DNA of 64,000 nt, from NCBI GenBank assembly GCA_964036295.1, contig OZ038470.1, positions 3,721,501 to 3,785,500 on the forward strand. The letters run 5' to 3'. A program made the position numbers and the translations under genes. The notes beneath the pieces were generated by a model. The model had not been told where the DNA came from. It made no database searches and saw only the letters and a program-made list of their open reading frames with translations. Each line of letters begins with the position of its first letter. The first letter of the stretch is position 1. Source of the stretch: Plumapathes pennacea (lineage: Eukaryota; Cnidaria; Anthozoa; Antipatharia; Myriopathidae). Below are positions 31,701 through 43,569 of the stretch, one piece after another.

Positions 31701-34700
31701 ACCTCCTGAAACATTTTCTCAGCCTATCAGCAAAAAAGACAAAAAGAACCAATCAACAGACCCATAGTTACAGGTGGAAGTCATGCAGTAGCCCCTACTC
31801 CTCTCTCATCTTGCTTGGTGGCAACAAATCGTGTCACCAGTCACACCACCACAACATTCAACCAAAACTCCTACCAACAAAATCGTGTCACCAGTCACAC
31901 CACCACAACATTCAACCAAAACTCCTACCAACAAAATAGTAACACCAGTCACGCCACCACAACATTCAACCAAAACTCCTACCAACAAAATAGTAACACC
32001 AGTCACACCACCACAACTTTCAACCAAAACTCCTACCAACAAAATAGTAACACCAGTCACACCACCACAACATGACTCCTTACCATCTGGTAGTTAGCCA
32101 ACTCAAAGTTAGCACGGCCGACTTGGCACAGCACCCATGAAGTGTTGAAGTGATGCAGAGGTAAAGTTGAGAACAAGTTGAGCGCCTGTTTACAGTCAAA
32201 CCCACTGAGGTGCACATACGCCTGGCCAATGTGCCGCAAAAGAGACATCAGCCCATCTGAAATGGAACCAAAAATAAGCTGTCAACTACTCTGGTTCTTT
32301 CATTGGCTAAATTAAAGCCAGAGCAGAATTCTCCGTCTAGGAGAGTTATTCGTCAGGGCCCAGTTTTTCAAAGCCCAATTTATAGGCTAATCCTGGATTA
32401 GGTGTAAACTTCCTTGTCATTTATAAGCCTAAAAATGTGAAAGTTACGTCCACAACAACCTTCTTGATAACGTTGTGAGCTGGAACAAGCTTTTTAATCC
32501 ATCTTCGAACAAAATCCTGCAGTATATTGGCAGAGAGGTCGAGAGAAAGAATTTCGTTAATCCTGGATTAGCTTAATCGACTTTCGAAAAACCGGGCCCA
32601 GATGTATATAACGCGTCAAGATACGAATCAAGAGAGGAATTTTGAGGGATATTGTCTATCAGCCGTTTGGTAACAAGTCTTCAAGACGCGCTACAAGACG
32701 AATCAAGTGCTTAGCAAGGAAATCAAGGAAAGGCAAGAGAAAGTAGGTAACAGTAAGGAAAGGTAAAAAAGAGTGAGGAAATTGCTTGGCCAATGAAGAC
32801 CAAAATCAAAGCTTGACGGCAATCTGCTTATCCTGTACCTAGGCTGTTAGGAGCAGCAGGTTGTTTCTCGTCACTTCTTGACTCGTTGTTCTGCTGAGAC
32901 GTTGATCCTTCAGGGATCACATTATCCACACACGGAGTTAGCGGCTGTGGCGTAGAGCTTCTGGTCTGTCTCCGCGTCTGAAAGAACAGCAATGATGATG
33001 ATACAGTTGGTCTGCACAGAACTTTAGAGCGGAAGTGGGAGTGCAAGTCCCAATAAAATTAGAGGTACCAGGTGAGCCTCAACAAACTTCAGCTTTCCAG
33101 GAGGCTGGTGCTGTCTGAGCTCCACTTGAGTTGGTCTAGGGGTGTGGTTCTCTGGGGTAAGGGGTGGGGACAGTTAAAATGACACCTCCTATAGCTATTT
33201 TATGGCATGTGTTCAATTCAAGTAGCTTTTTGTAGCTCACCTTCCTTAAAGCAGAGCTAGAAGCAGGTCTTGGGGCTGATATGCGCGAGTTCCTTGTCCT
33301 CTGTTCCTGTGTGATAAAAACAACATTGATATTAGTTGGCCATAAAGCAGCACTAAAACCAACGCACACTTCTTCATCAAGCTTATTGAGATCTTAGTTA
33401 ACTCTCTCTAAACCGACACCTCTCTAAGGCGGACAGCATGCAGATTTAGTCCTTGCCAATTTTCACTTGTTTCTCTGTAACTGAACTCTCTCTAAGGGTG
33501 TCCACCATAGGGAGCATTCGCTCTTAGTGTCCTGAGGTGCATTGAATGAAACACCAAATCAAATCCACGTACACACATACCTTCTTGTTCTCCACATCAC
33601 CTTGACCGCCACCTGAGGAGTTAAGAGTAAACAATCGGGAGCTGCGACGCACAGATGCCTTGAACAGACCCTGAGAGGAATTCTGAGACGGAGCAGCAAA
33701 AGCCTGGCTGGAATGGGGACGTAAGCTGCTTGTGTTGCTTGCCAAGGCCTTGGACGCTGCATCGGTACGTTTATTGCCGGCCTGTATAAAGATAAGAAGC
33801 CCAATCAAATGGTAATCAGAGTTTATGAGAGTTCAAACTCTCATGCTCATTTGAACACAAACTATCATGGACTATCTCTTGCTTTGAACATGTTCAAATT
33901 TTCCATGATGGTCAATGAGAATGTTTTCCATTTGATCATGTTTTTTATGATAGTCAATGATAGTAGGTGATAGTTACGATCTAAAGCCCTAATCATTCAC
34001 CATTGGAGCAGGGCTTTAGATTGGACAAGTCATGATTACTGTGAAAACATATCTTGTACACAAGTGTTGTGCATATGTGTGCACAGATAATAAAATAAAA
34101 TGCATAGGCAGCTCTAAAAACGCAATATTTAAGCAGAAAGTGAAATGCGACGTCTGGTAAGACTTGGAGGCTGTCCAGTTAACTGCTTATCATCCACACA
34201 ACATGTTGCGAAAAACTTCAAAATTATAGCACTTCACAACTTAATCTGTTGGCAAATGCAGTTCAGTATAAAAATAAATATGCAAATGCATGTCCAAAAG
34301 GGGCAGGGCTCCTCCAATGCACACAAGACCTGAATAGGTAAGATTTGCTGCGTACCTTCTTGACTGGAGCTTTACACACAGGAGCAAGCTGCTCCATTGT
34401 GCTCCCAGGTGATGGTGTCTCTGCCAATACCCCAAAACTAAAAAAGACAAGACAAGAAAAAATGAAGTCAGGACAACCAGCAGAAAACCAGTAGAATAAT
34501 ACCTATAAAAACTTTCCACTTATTCTGGACAAACTCAAATAAATCCACACATAACGATTACTTCTCCAGGCATGGAAAACAATTTTCAAATGTCATGATT
34601 TTCACATACTGATTAGTGTTTGACATTAACAGTTGCCCACTATGCCCGAGGCAACCAGAAATTTTGGTTGGGCAGCTAATTCAGGGCCATTACAACCAGA

Positions 34701-37700
34701 AATTATTAGACATCCAATGCTTGAAGTCAAGCTACAGTCCAAAAACTAAAACCTTAAATGTCGAGCGCTGATCGTGTGAACTGACCAAAGAAAAGCGAGA
34801 TGACTTGCTGACCCAAAAGCTGACACTCACGATACACCTCCTTTCTACCCACTCAATTAATTCTATCTACCTTGGAGACAGAGGACTTGAAGTCTGAGAA
34901 GTGCCGAGCAGATTCCTCCCAACACGTGGCCTGGCTTTCCTCTCACTTGGAGCACTGGTCGGTGTGGGTGCACAAAACGTTGCATTTTGGGATGGATCAA
35001 GATTCTCGCTGGCAACTGACTTGAGCACGTGACGCTGGGTGTCTGAATTTGATGTGGTTTCCATGGTGACTGTTGAAGAGCCCATTGTCATGTTCTCTCG
35101 CTGGATCAGGATTTTAGGGCAGGAGGATGACTTGAAATAGTCAGCTGGGTTTGGCTGTTTCCCTGAAAATGGTGAGTCAGACAGTTATGCTCACAACTTC
35201 CTCAAACAAACTCTGATAATAACAAGAACTCACAACATATTTTGACCTACCCAGTTGACACAGATTCTCAAAGGAACTCCAAAGGTAGGGGGTATACTTT
35301 AAGCTGCTTTTGAAGCACTCTGCTGCTCTCTCAACTTGCTCAGATTTCCTGTGATGGGAAAATAGTTATTTATAGTTAAAAATAAAGATTGCTATATTTT
35401 GAGAAGGCAAACAGTTTCCAGGATTGTAACCAGACAATCAAATGAGGGCAATACTATCCCCCTCATTATCTCCAAGGAACTTGTCTATCCCATCCCAACT
35501 GCCTTAAGTTTCAAACACACTTTCTCTAGGGGAGGGGATGGGGTCAATCAAGGCACCCAATTTGAGGCACCTGTACCTACAGGCTGTACATATAATGAGC
35601 AGCAAGCTACACAATGGCACAACCAATATATTGTATAAATCCTCTTGTAAGTAAACTAATTTGATTTTCTATCAGTACCTGCATATTTGTCCCAAAAGTG
35701 CTAGGGCATATCCAGCAGCGGTTCCAAACTCTGAAGCAATGCTTTCCAGTGGTTTGGTGTTTGATAAACAGCCCCCTGCAATGGCCATCTCACCCTCGGA
35801 CAGTCTGTGAAAAAATAAAACAAGATAAGACAATCATGGCTCTCAGAGATTTGTCACACCTGGTTTTGTTGAAGTGTTGTTTGAGTACATTTCTTGAAGG
35901 ACAGTCTCAGGACTTGCACTAAATGGTGACAGTCTGTAGACACCCATCTATACTACAACACAAAGGTTTGGAAATTCAAGCCAGGATAAGCCTATTTAGA
36001 GGATGGAAGAAGCAAAGACCACTGCCAAAAAAAAGACACAGTCAAAAACAAGGTTATGAAATTACCATATGACAGGATTTGTACAGCTTTTTCAAATCAC
36101 AATTTAAGGACTTTTCAATGTGAATCTTCATTTTTTCAAAGACTTACAATATTACCTGTTGGCCAGAGTAAAATGTTTTTAAATCTAAAGCATTCTTGAA
36201 GATTTTCATCTTCCTTGAAGCTCCTTCTCAACTGACTGCATTTGAACAGATTTCTCCTGCACTGTTCTTAGTAATAGTAAGGAACTTTACTTGGTCACCA
36301 GTATCAAATTGCTGATCAATTCACTTCAAAATAAAGACTCTGATGTCCAGGGTACTGTACATCTGCAAACATCTAAATGTCTAGTACAGTATAAAACTGC
36401 AACTGCAATAACAACTTAAATGTACTTACTTGTCCAAGTCAAAGCAACACTTCGCGAACAGGAATCGACAGAGAGGAGTAGGACAGCCTTTGCTCTGGAG
36501 CAGAGTGTATGCTCTCTTGGGGCTCTTGGCCTGATAATAACATGTTGCTAAAAGGTACAGGGTGTCATCTGAACCAACTAGAAACAAACACAACATTTTA
36601 CTCTACAGTATGAACATGACTGACTGCTTGAATATTTTAATTTTTTTTCACAACATGCACACAAACTTGTCTTACATTACACCACCTGGACCATACTTTT
36701 GACAGGACTCAAACCAGACACTTTACCTTCAGCAAACAGCCTTTCAGCCAAAAAGATTGCATCAGAAAAGGCATAATGATGTAGTGCATGCCAAATAGAG
36801 GCCTGGAAAATAAAGCAATCAAACCAGGCAAAGACTTTAATCTGATGAAGGAAACATCAGTCAACACATTCTATGCCTTATAATAGTCACAACAGTGTGC
36901 ACCTCATGCATTTTATATCAGTTTTATTATTCTATATATTAACATGTATTTTTCCATTGCGTTATTAAACAGAAAGTCATACTTTAGATAGAAGTAGTGA
37001 TCATGATGTGAATTATCCCAGAAAATGTGTGGTGTGGTGAGAACTGATAATTTAGTCAGCTTTTATCTGAGCAAGTGATCAAATGCCCCCGAGGGGGGGG
37101 GGGGGGGATTTTGCTACCCTGTCTAAGACAAAGTGCTCTAATTTGATACCCTGTTCAAGACTAAGTTTGGATAAGTTAGCCTGCGTTGCATGCATTTCCA
37201 CTGGAACATATGAAGAAATCACGCAAAAATGGCGAGAGCAAAAATGTGGTTGAGGGGGGAGGGGAAGAGGAGATAATCTTCAGAAAATAACCCTGTTTAA
37301 GACACGAAAATGTAAAATTTGATACCCTGTTTAAGACAGAAGACCCTGAAAATGATACGTTATCGGGTGGAATATCCCTATATAGTAAATATATGGGAGT
37401 ACCCCCCCTCCCCCCCGGGTCAAATGCTAAGTCCTTCATTGAGAGACTGGGGAGAAAATAGAAGTTGATCACTGCAGAAAAAGCATTGGAATATCTGAGA
37501 GTACCATACTCAAGTAGTCCGTACTGTGTAACCTCTTTGTGGTTGCTTTTAAAATCGTTTGAATTCTAAGCCCTTTCAGCATAACAAAGAACAACAAAAC
37601 GTGCTCTAAAATCTCTTTCGAAATGGAAAACCTGACGCCAAGCAAGCGAAACAGTAAAATAAAAACATTTTACATTTAGAAAGTGTATTATCAGTTCGTA

Positions 37701-38096
37701 TCAGCTACCGGAACCTCCATATAAAACCAGTTTATTTTGTCTTTAATTCAGCCCGCAAATTCCACAGCCACTGAATATAATTTCGTTCACGACGAACTTT
37801 GCAACACTCGAGTTCGAATTTCAAAACACACTGAACAAACGACAAATTGAGCTAGGTCTATGCCAATCCATAACGTGTATTTGACTAAAACTAACCTATT
37901 ACTAGAACTACCGGTAAAGCTGTTCGAAATCACCCGATCTAGGGTATATTGTGTGTCTTGTGAGTAAATTGTAATTTGAGGAAGGAAGCTAAGACGCCAG
38001 GCGCCAAAACCCACTTGTAATGCCAAAAATAATTATTCACCACCATCTTCGAATGGCGGACATAGCACTTACCCTTATAGGTTCTTCGCAGACCAT
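28789..38096 (-). CDS. CDC27: CDC27 / APC3, TPR subunit of the anaphase-promoting complex
   Basis: APC3 binds the IR tail of CDC20/CDH1 and APC10 in the APC/C ubiquitin ligase. Eighteen exons: 38096-38073, 36802-36727, 36577-36430, 35804-35679, 35348-35251, 35162-34871, 34437-34356, 33781-33581, 33306-33241, 32977-32839, 32256-32084, 31723-31672, 31531-31431, 31196-30988, 30243-30126, 29825-29697, 29265-29191 and 29043-28789 (TAA). Together they encode 787 aa. Phases agree throughout. The start MVCEEPIR joins ASIWHALHHYAFSDAIFLAE. The N-terminal TPRs are followed by a Ser/Pro-rich middle with SFGVLAETPSPG and RRSSRLFTLNSS, then the C-terminal TPR array (LWHLQKDVALSTLAQDL, TYAYTLLGHEYVMTEELERA, YGIGMIYYKQEKFNLAE) and the tail NNQIKEAIDKRYLPDD. 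The intron after 29697 uses a GC donor (CAG/GCAAGG). Introns 11 and 14 contain minisatellites. Slightly shorter than the human protein, mainly in the middle region. Confidence 0.96.
30480..30930. repeat. 30-bp minisatellite in CDC27 intron 14
   Basis: About 14 units close to CGACTAACTTACGGACAAAC plus GAAGATTGTT, some truncated. On the CDC27 sense strand each unit reads GTCCGTAAGTTAGTCG. A minus-strand open frame (FVRKLVEQSS repeats) is a by-product of the 30-base period. Confidence 0.92.
31829..32070. repeat. 54-bp minisatellite in CDC27 intron 11
   Basis: About 4.5 tandem units beginning GTGTCACCAGTCACACCACC and ending CCTACCAACAAAAT. First starts are at 31831 and 31885. The period is a multiple of three, so several frames stay open. 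The array ends about 10 bp from the donor of exon 32256-32084. Confidence 0.93.
32356..32599. mobile_element. MITE with GGGCCC termini in CDC27 intron 10
   Basis: Left end GGGCCCAGTTTTTCAAAG; the right end is the reverse complement of GGGCCCGGTTTTTCGAAAG. An internal repeat TAATCCTGGATTAG occurs near both ends. The target duplication is not clear. Confidence 0.7.
36985..37475. mobile_element. TTAA-family MITE split by a younger insertion
   Basis: Body pieces GTGGTGAGAACTGATAATTT to AAGTGATCAAATGC and AAATGCTAAGTCC to GAAGTTGATCACTG match one family copy, with a 333-bp element between them. Confidence 0.75.
37087..37419. mobile_element. Non-autonomous element with 8-bp target duplication (hAT-like)
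   Basis: Flanked by direct repeats TCAAATGC at 37079-37086 and 37420-37427. Ends are C/G-rich (CCCCGAGGGGG and CCCCCCCGGG). The interior has GATACCCTGTTTAAGACAGA. An inverted relative lies in AGMAT intron 1. Confidence 0.8.
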
Positions 38097-38286
38097 AATC
38101 CATGCAAAATGGCAAGAAAATACCAAGTTTACAACCAAGAAACTGACTAAAGCCTTCTAACGTTTTCAACTTGAATTCGCCGCTGACAGAGAACACCGTC
38201 TACGCATGCTCAGCTGGGTCGACCGAGAGGAGAATATAAACTAGTTTCCAGACATTTCCTCGAAACTCCCGCTATAATCTGCGATC
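38097..38286. promoter_or_regulatory. Bidirectional promoter of CDC27 and AGMAT
   Basis: Only 190 bp separate the two divergent start codons, so the 5' UTRs and promoters must overlap here. An AATATAAACT TATA-like word is at about 38232-38241 on the AGMAT strand. The arrangement implies shared regulation, though transcription start sites cannot be placed by eye. Confidence 0.7.
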
Positions 38287-41200
38287 ATGTTCTCCAGACA
38301 AACCTTACTCGTTTGCAAAAGACCGGGGTTTTTAGGCCTCCAAAAGTGCAGTATTATTCGTAGCATATCTGCAACTGCTAGTGCAGCAAAGGCATTCAAT
38401 GTGCCTTTAAACCCAAACGAAATACCGCGTTCCGGAGGCATAGCGACCATGATGCGATTGCCGCATTATGACAGTTCCGAGGGACTCGACGCTTGCTTTG
38501 TTGGCATTCCGCTTGATACGGGCACGTCAAACCGTTCAGGGACAAGGTAGGTGCAGTCCGGGTCTATGTTCATCTTGCGCATCGACCGCATACTTGCCAA
38601 CCCCAGGGGGTGTACTCCTTATATTTACTATATAGGGACGTTTCGCCAGATAGGGTATCATTTTCAGGGTCCTCTGTCTTAAACAGGCTATAAAATTTTA
38701 CATTTTCGTGTCTTAAACAGGGTTAGTTCCCAAAGATCATCTCCTCCCCTCCCCCCTCGATCACATTTTTGCACTCGCCATAATTTTTGCGCCAATATTT
38801 CTTTATATGGTGGAACGCGTGCAACGCCCCCACCCCTCCCCCTCGTGCCAACCCTGCTGCTTTTCTACCGCTTACCGCTTCTCTGATTGGTCAATTTACG
38901 GGGGAGGAGGAGGGGGCTTATATTTAGACCCCTTCAGGGCATTGAATGCATGATGGGTAATCAGGGCAAATAAACTGCACGTTTTTCTGGTGTAAGTTCA
39001 AAACACTCCAAATTGTCATTTGCAAGCTTTCAGTGGCTCTGATTGTGAGCAATTTTACTATTAAGCATCTTTCTTTGTTCTTGTCCTGATTACCGCTTCA
39101 TGCATTCAATACCGTGAAGGGGTCTATTATGCATAGCACAGTGGATATGTGAATGTCTTATCTACACAGATTTTGGGTGAAATGCGATGTCTGTCAATAT
39201 TACATTTCAGGGTTGGACCAAGGCAGATTCGTACAGAGTCATCCTTGATACGTCCACATAATCCAGGAACAGGAGCCAGCCCTTTTGAGTCATTGATGGT
39301 TGGTGATGTGGGAGATATTGGCATTAATACCTACAATCTTCCAGCTTGCGTGGATCTGATTCGAGAGGGAATTGCAAAGATCATTGCCCAAGGATGTAAG
39401 CCCCTTACCATGGGAGGGGACCACACTATTACCTACCCAATTCTGCAAGCAATCAAGGTACATCAACTTTATATTTTTCCTTCAATCTTTTACCAGAGAT
39501 AGCAAAAAGCTGATTGAATAATTGATTCTCACTACATCACTCACATTTTATTCTAAAAAAATGGTTGGGAGATACTGAACTTTGATCAGTTTGTTTCAGA
39601 ACAAACATGGCCCTGTAGGACTTGTTCATGTGGATGCTCACTCAGATACAACTGAACACATGTTTGGGGAGAAGGTTGCCCATGGGACTCCATTTCGGCG
39701 TGCTGTTGAGGAAGGTTTGTTGGATTGCAAACGGGTTGTACAGATTGGCTTGCGGGGTTCTGCCTACACAGCAAATGATTATGAATGGGCCAGAGAACAG
39801 GTGAGCAGGACTACAGATCAACTTCAATATTTTATTTTTTTGGTTTTCTCACCAGAAATCTTATTACACAGGCTGGAGAATTTGACTTTGGAAGCTGTCA
39901 GATGATAGCTGATCAAACTCTGAATTTTTGGTGAGAAAATGAAAAGATTTGATTGAATTTGATCAGCTGTTTTGGGCTATAGTGGTAGATCTGCCAAATT
40001 TAAACAAAACTGTCTGAGTTAAAGTCAAACAGATGTTAATAGCTACTCCAGACATGGGGATTCAGGATGATTGGGGCACAGAACTGTCAACAAAAACAAT
40101 ACTATCTGAGCTGGGGATGAAATGATTTTAATAGCTACTCCTAACAAACTGGGACTCAGAAAAACTGGAGCACAGGAATAAACTGTCCGAGCTTAGGGAC
40201 AGACCGGTTTTGATAGCTAATCCTGACACAGAGATTCAGTATGGTTGGGTCATTGTAAGATTGTTGACAAAACGAAACTGTCTGCAGGAGTTTGAGACAA
40301 ACTGATTTTGATAGCTAATCCTGCACAGGGATTCAGAACAGTTGGTGCACAAGACTGTTGGCACAAGAGTCTTGATCCACTCATGGGCGAAGTGCGAGAG
40401 CAGATGGGAAGTGGCCCTGTGTATGTCAGTTTTGACATTGATGCCCTAGATCCTGCTTTTGCCCCTGGAACAGGCGAGTGCATGTTGATATTCTTTTGTT
40501 ATTATTTATTTTGTGTGAGCAGCATCAAGGTCAGCCTCCTGACAGCAGACCCATGACCACTCCCGTTTTACTTTGCTGCACATAGGCAAAGCAAAACGAT
40601 AGCTGCTCATGGGTCTGCTACATCGAGATTGGCACAAGACATTTTTGGAATGCTGTTTTGATGTGCCACAAGTGAGGACTGGATGGTGTCATCAAGGTGG
40701 AAGTTAAAATAACCTTTAACCACAACTCTTTGTGCACCTGAATTTTTTTTTATCCACCTTGATTATTATTTTGAAAACATTACATCATAACTTACCACCA
40801 CTTTATTACATTCTTTTATGCTGGCAACTATAAACTTTAAAAACTGTATTTTTTTGCATGTTGCTAGATGTAAACAAAAAGATTGCACTGGCTGAGCTAT
40901 GACTGTAATGATAAGAATATGCATACTTAACCATCTCTAGGTACCCCTGAAATTGGTGGTTTAACTACAATTCAAGCAATAGAGATTATCCGTGGCTGTA
41001 AAGGCATGGACATTGTGGGAGGAGACCTTGTTGAGGTATAGTGGCTTTAGGATAGAAAAATGTTATATAAAAGTTAGCTTTTTGGATGGTCTCGGATTGG
41101 CCCAAACAGTCTTGGCCAATCAGGAACAAAAATAAAACTCAGTATTGCAATCTTCTCATATATGCAAACAAGACAGTGGTGGTCTTTTCACACTGCTGAT

Positions 41201-41444
41201 TGGTCTGACTTCTCCAGTCAAAGCCAAAGCAAATGACCTTGGCTTCTCATTGGTTGAAAGTGTTTATTACAGCCTTTGATGTTATTACTGATGCAACTTT
41301 GTTTCTGACTTGATTTTCTGTTTTATTTCTTAGGTATCACCTCCATATGACATGGCAGGCACAACAGCATTAGTAGCAGCCAACTTGCTCTTTGAAATGC
41401 TGTGTGTGCTACCAGGGGTGAAGTATGGTCCCAAGGGCCTATAA
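38287..41444 (+). CDS. AGMAT: Mitochondrial agmatinase / guanidino acid hydrolase (AGMAT)
   Basis: A ureohydrolase that splits urea from a guanidino substrate with a binuclear manganese centre. Mammalian AGMAT, long named agmatinase, has been reassigned toward guanidino acids, so the substrate here is open. Six exons: 38287-38546, 39211-39457, 39600-39800, 40329-40473, 40941-41035 and 41334-41444 (TAA), totalling 352 aa, matching my recollection of the human length. Metal ligands are present: H158 in GGDHTITYP, D181/H183/D185 in HVDAHSDT, D272/D274 in SFDIDALDPAFAPGTG. The first ~30 residues (MFSRQTLLVCKRPGFLG...) are basic and look like a mitochondrial presequence. GLDACFVGIPLDTGTSNR and VSPPYDMAGTTALVAANLLF are family hallmarks. 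The intron after 40473 has a GC donor (ACAG/GCGAGT). Head-to-head with CDC27. Confidence 0.96.
38600..38845. mobile_element. Inverted copy of the C/G-ended element in AGMAT intron 1
   Basis: Shares, in opposite orientation to 37087-37419, the words TATCATTTTCAGGGTC, TTTTACATTTTCGTGTCTTA and CTCCCCTCCCCCCTC. The ends are less well preserved. Confidence 0.7.
40030..40345. repeat. Degenerate ~90-bp tandem repeats abutting AGMAT exon 4
   Basis: Four diverged units share TAGCTA(C/A)TCC followed by GGGATTCAG and a TTGGGGCACA-like word, beginning near 40037, 40129, 40207 and 40306. The last unit contains the acceptor and first bases of the real exon (GGGATTCAGAACAGTTGGTG). Confidence 0.75.
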
Positions 41445-43569
41445 GCATTGCACTTTAAATTGTTTAAATACTTATTTTATGTTTCTATACTTTTTTTGCA
41501 TGTGCACAATGGCTTTGTTAGCCAGCAATATGGTCTTGTCATATTCAGATGGCTAAATAATATTGGAAAACAAAAGGGATGGTATTAAGTTAAGTTAGCA
41601 TATTAATAAAATGAAGTTTACACAAGTGTTCATGCATGGACACAATAATCTAAAGAGTCCAAGTTCCTTAGATGATTACGGAACAGAAGGAACACTAAGG
41701 CTCATTTCAAACAAATTCATTAAAATGTTGATTTTAAAAAGTGTTATTTACCACATAAATACTGACCCTTGATCGAGTGGGTATGTTTTTGTTGGTAAAT
41801 TCCTTTTTTTTGCCTGTTTAGGTATCTTTTTTTTGCCAGCACAGTATTATTTTCTTCACCTATCATTGTTTTATCTAGTCCACAAGGTTTTCATAAAATT
41901 CAGAATAATTATTATTCTGTAGCTTGAGTGTAATAGTTTGTGAAATCAGTCTGAAAATTAGATATACCCATTAGGGTGAACTTTGTTGTCAAATTGAATA
42001 AACAACAAAAAATAAATGAGTAGACAAAAACAAATTCCATGTTTTTACCATATGTGGACTGATTGTGTGATTTGTCCCAGCATGGTCACCCCTTGTGCAG
42101 TACACCATTTTACATACTGTATTGTTCAACTAGTGTGAATTCCACTGACTACCTTACCCAGTTCTTCAATTTCCATGAATTCTTCTATCATGAAAAAGTA
42201 GTAACTGTACTTTCCAAGAAATGCTATCCATATCCTGTATCTACATATCAAACACATCCATTTAATGCTTCTCAGCTCTTTATTTTCTTAGAACTTTGAC
42301 AGACTGGTCATCACTCATCCTGAGTATAATTTATGCACTTTTCTGAGAAAAAGATATGATGATAAGATTTTGTACTATAACAGCATATTTTTCAATATGG
42401 AAACAATAGTCTGAATGGCGAAAACAAAAATACTTTCTGTTACACTCTTTTTACATGGTTAACACAAATTTCTATGTAAACAAAATACTCCTCAGACTAA
42501 TTTGTGCATTTTTCATCTCAGGGGCAAATGGAAATCCAAAGCAATTGGAAATTCAATTCCATTCACTTGGTTGAGACTACTTAAGTTCCACTTCATGTCG
42601 AGTGTTATTGCTATTTACCTATTTTTTGAGATTGTTTTGAATTTATTTGTACCTGGACCTTTAGACCAGGAGTTTATTCAATAAAGTATTTAAATTAGTT
42701 AAATCAGTAACCAGATACAGCTCTATAGCATGTACAATAAACAACAATCCACTTTCACAATCTTGTGCAGTTGGTGAGATCAAGATATTGTGGTGAGCCA
42801 CTTGACAGTCAAACTTGACCAGTGGCAGAGTGAACCATTTCAATGATCATGTAGCCATTTTTGGACGGCTGTGAATATGATTGTGTAATTGCCATGGTTT
42901 TGCATTATTATGCTTTTGGATTGGTCCAACTAAGTTTAGCAGTACGTTTAGTAGGCCAATTAAGAACAAAAGTTTAAACCCAGTTGCGACCAGTTTGCAT
43001 TTAGGTTTGTTTTGGTTTTCAAAAGTCATCTGCAACTGCCCTATGGCAGAAACAAAACAAAACTCAAAAGAGAGATTTACTTCATAGCCACTCCATCATA
43101 TGGAAAGTAAGAAATGATATTAGCTACTGCACATATTGTAAAATTGGCCTATTGCAATGGTATTAATTTTGACCAGTTGAACAAAGTTTGTCCTATGTGT
43201 ATGAACAATGGGTTAATTAATCTGACTTGTAAATAGTACATACACCATACATACAATGTATATCATCCATCTCTCTAAATACCTTGTATACAACAACAAG
43301 GGTAGAATTAATGAACCCCTTCACTCCCCGGAGTGATCAACTTCAATTTTCTCATTCAGTCTCTAACCATATATATCATAGTTTTAGAATATACAAGACA
43401 ACAGCTGATCAAACTATCAATACCCTTACATCACCTACTTACCATTTGATAGTTCCTTCATAAATGTCTGCAAGAATCAGTATATGAACTTGGGAATGAA
43501 AGGGTTGCATGGAATATTTATATCACCGCACATGAAATAGATTCCTGGTATATATATAGTTAAACCCAC
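41445..43569. other. Convergent spacer: AGMAT 3' UTR and CTNNAL1 3' UTR
   Basis: About 2.1 kb of AT-rich sequence. AATAAA-type signals occur near 41997 on the plus strand. A TTAA-family MITE is at 43314-43507. No coding exon is recognised. Confidence 0.5.
43314..43507. mobile_element. TTAA-family MITE, reverse orientation
   Basis: Opens AACCCCTTCACTCC, then GTGATCAACTTCAATTTTCT, and closes AACTTGGGAATGAAAGGGTT. It is the same family read from the other strand. Confidence 0.8.

Noticed and set aside
31806-32097. Repeat-encoded open frames on both strands
   Set aside because: The 54-bp period keeps several frames open at once, which argues against coding.
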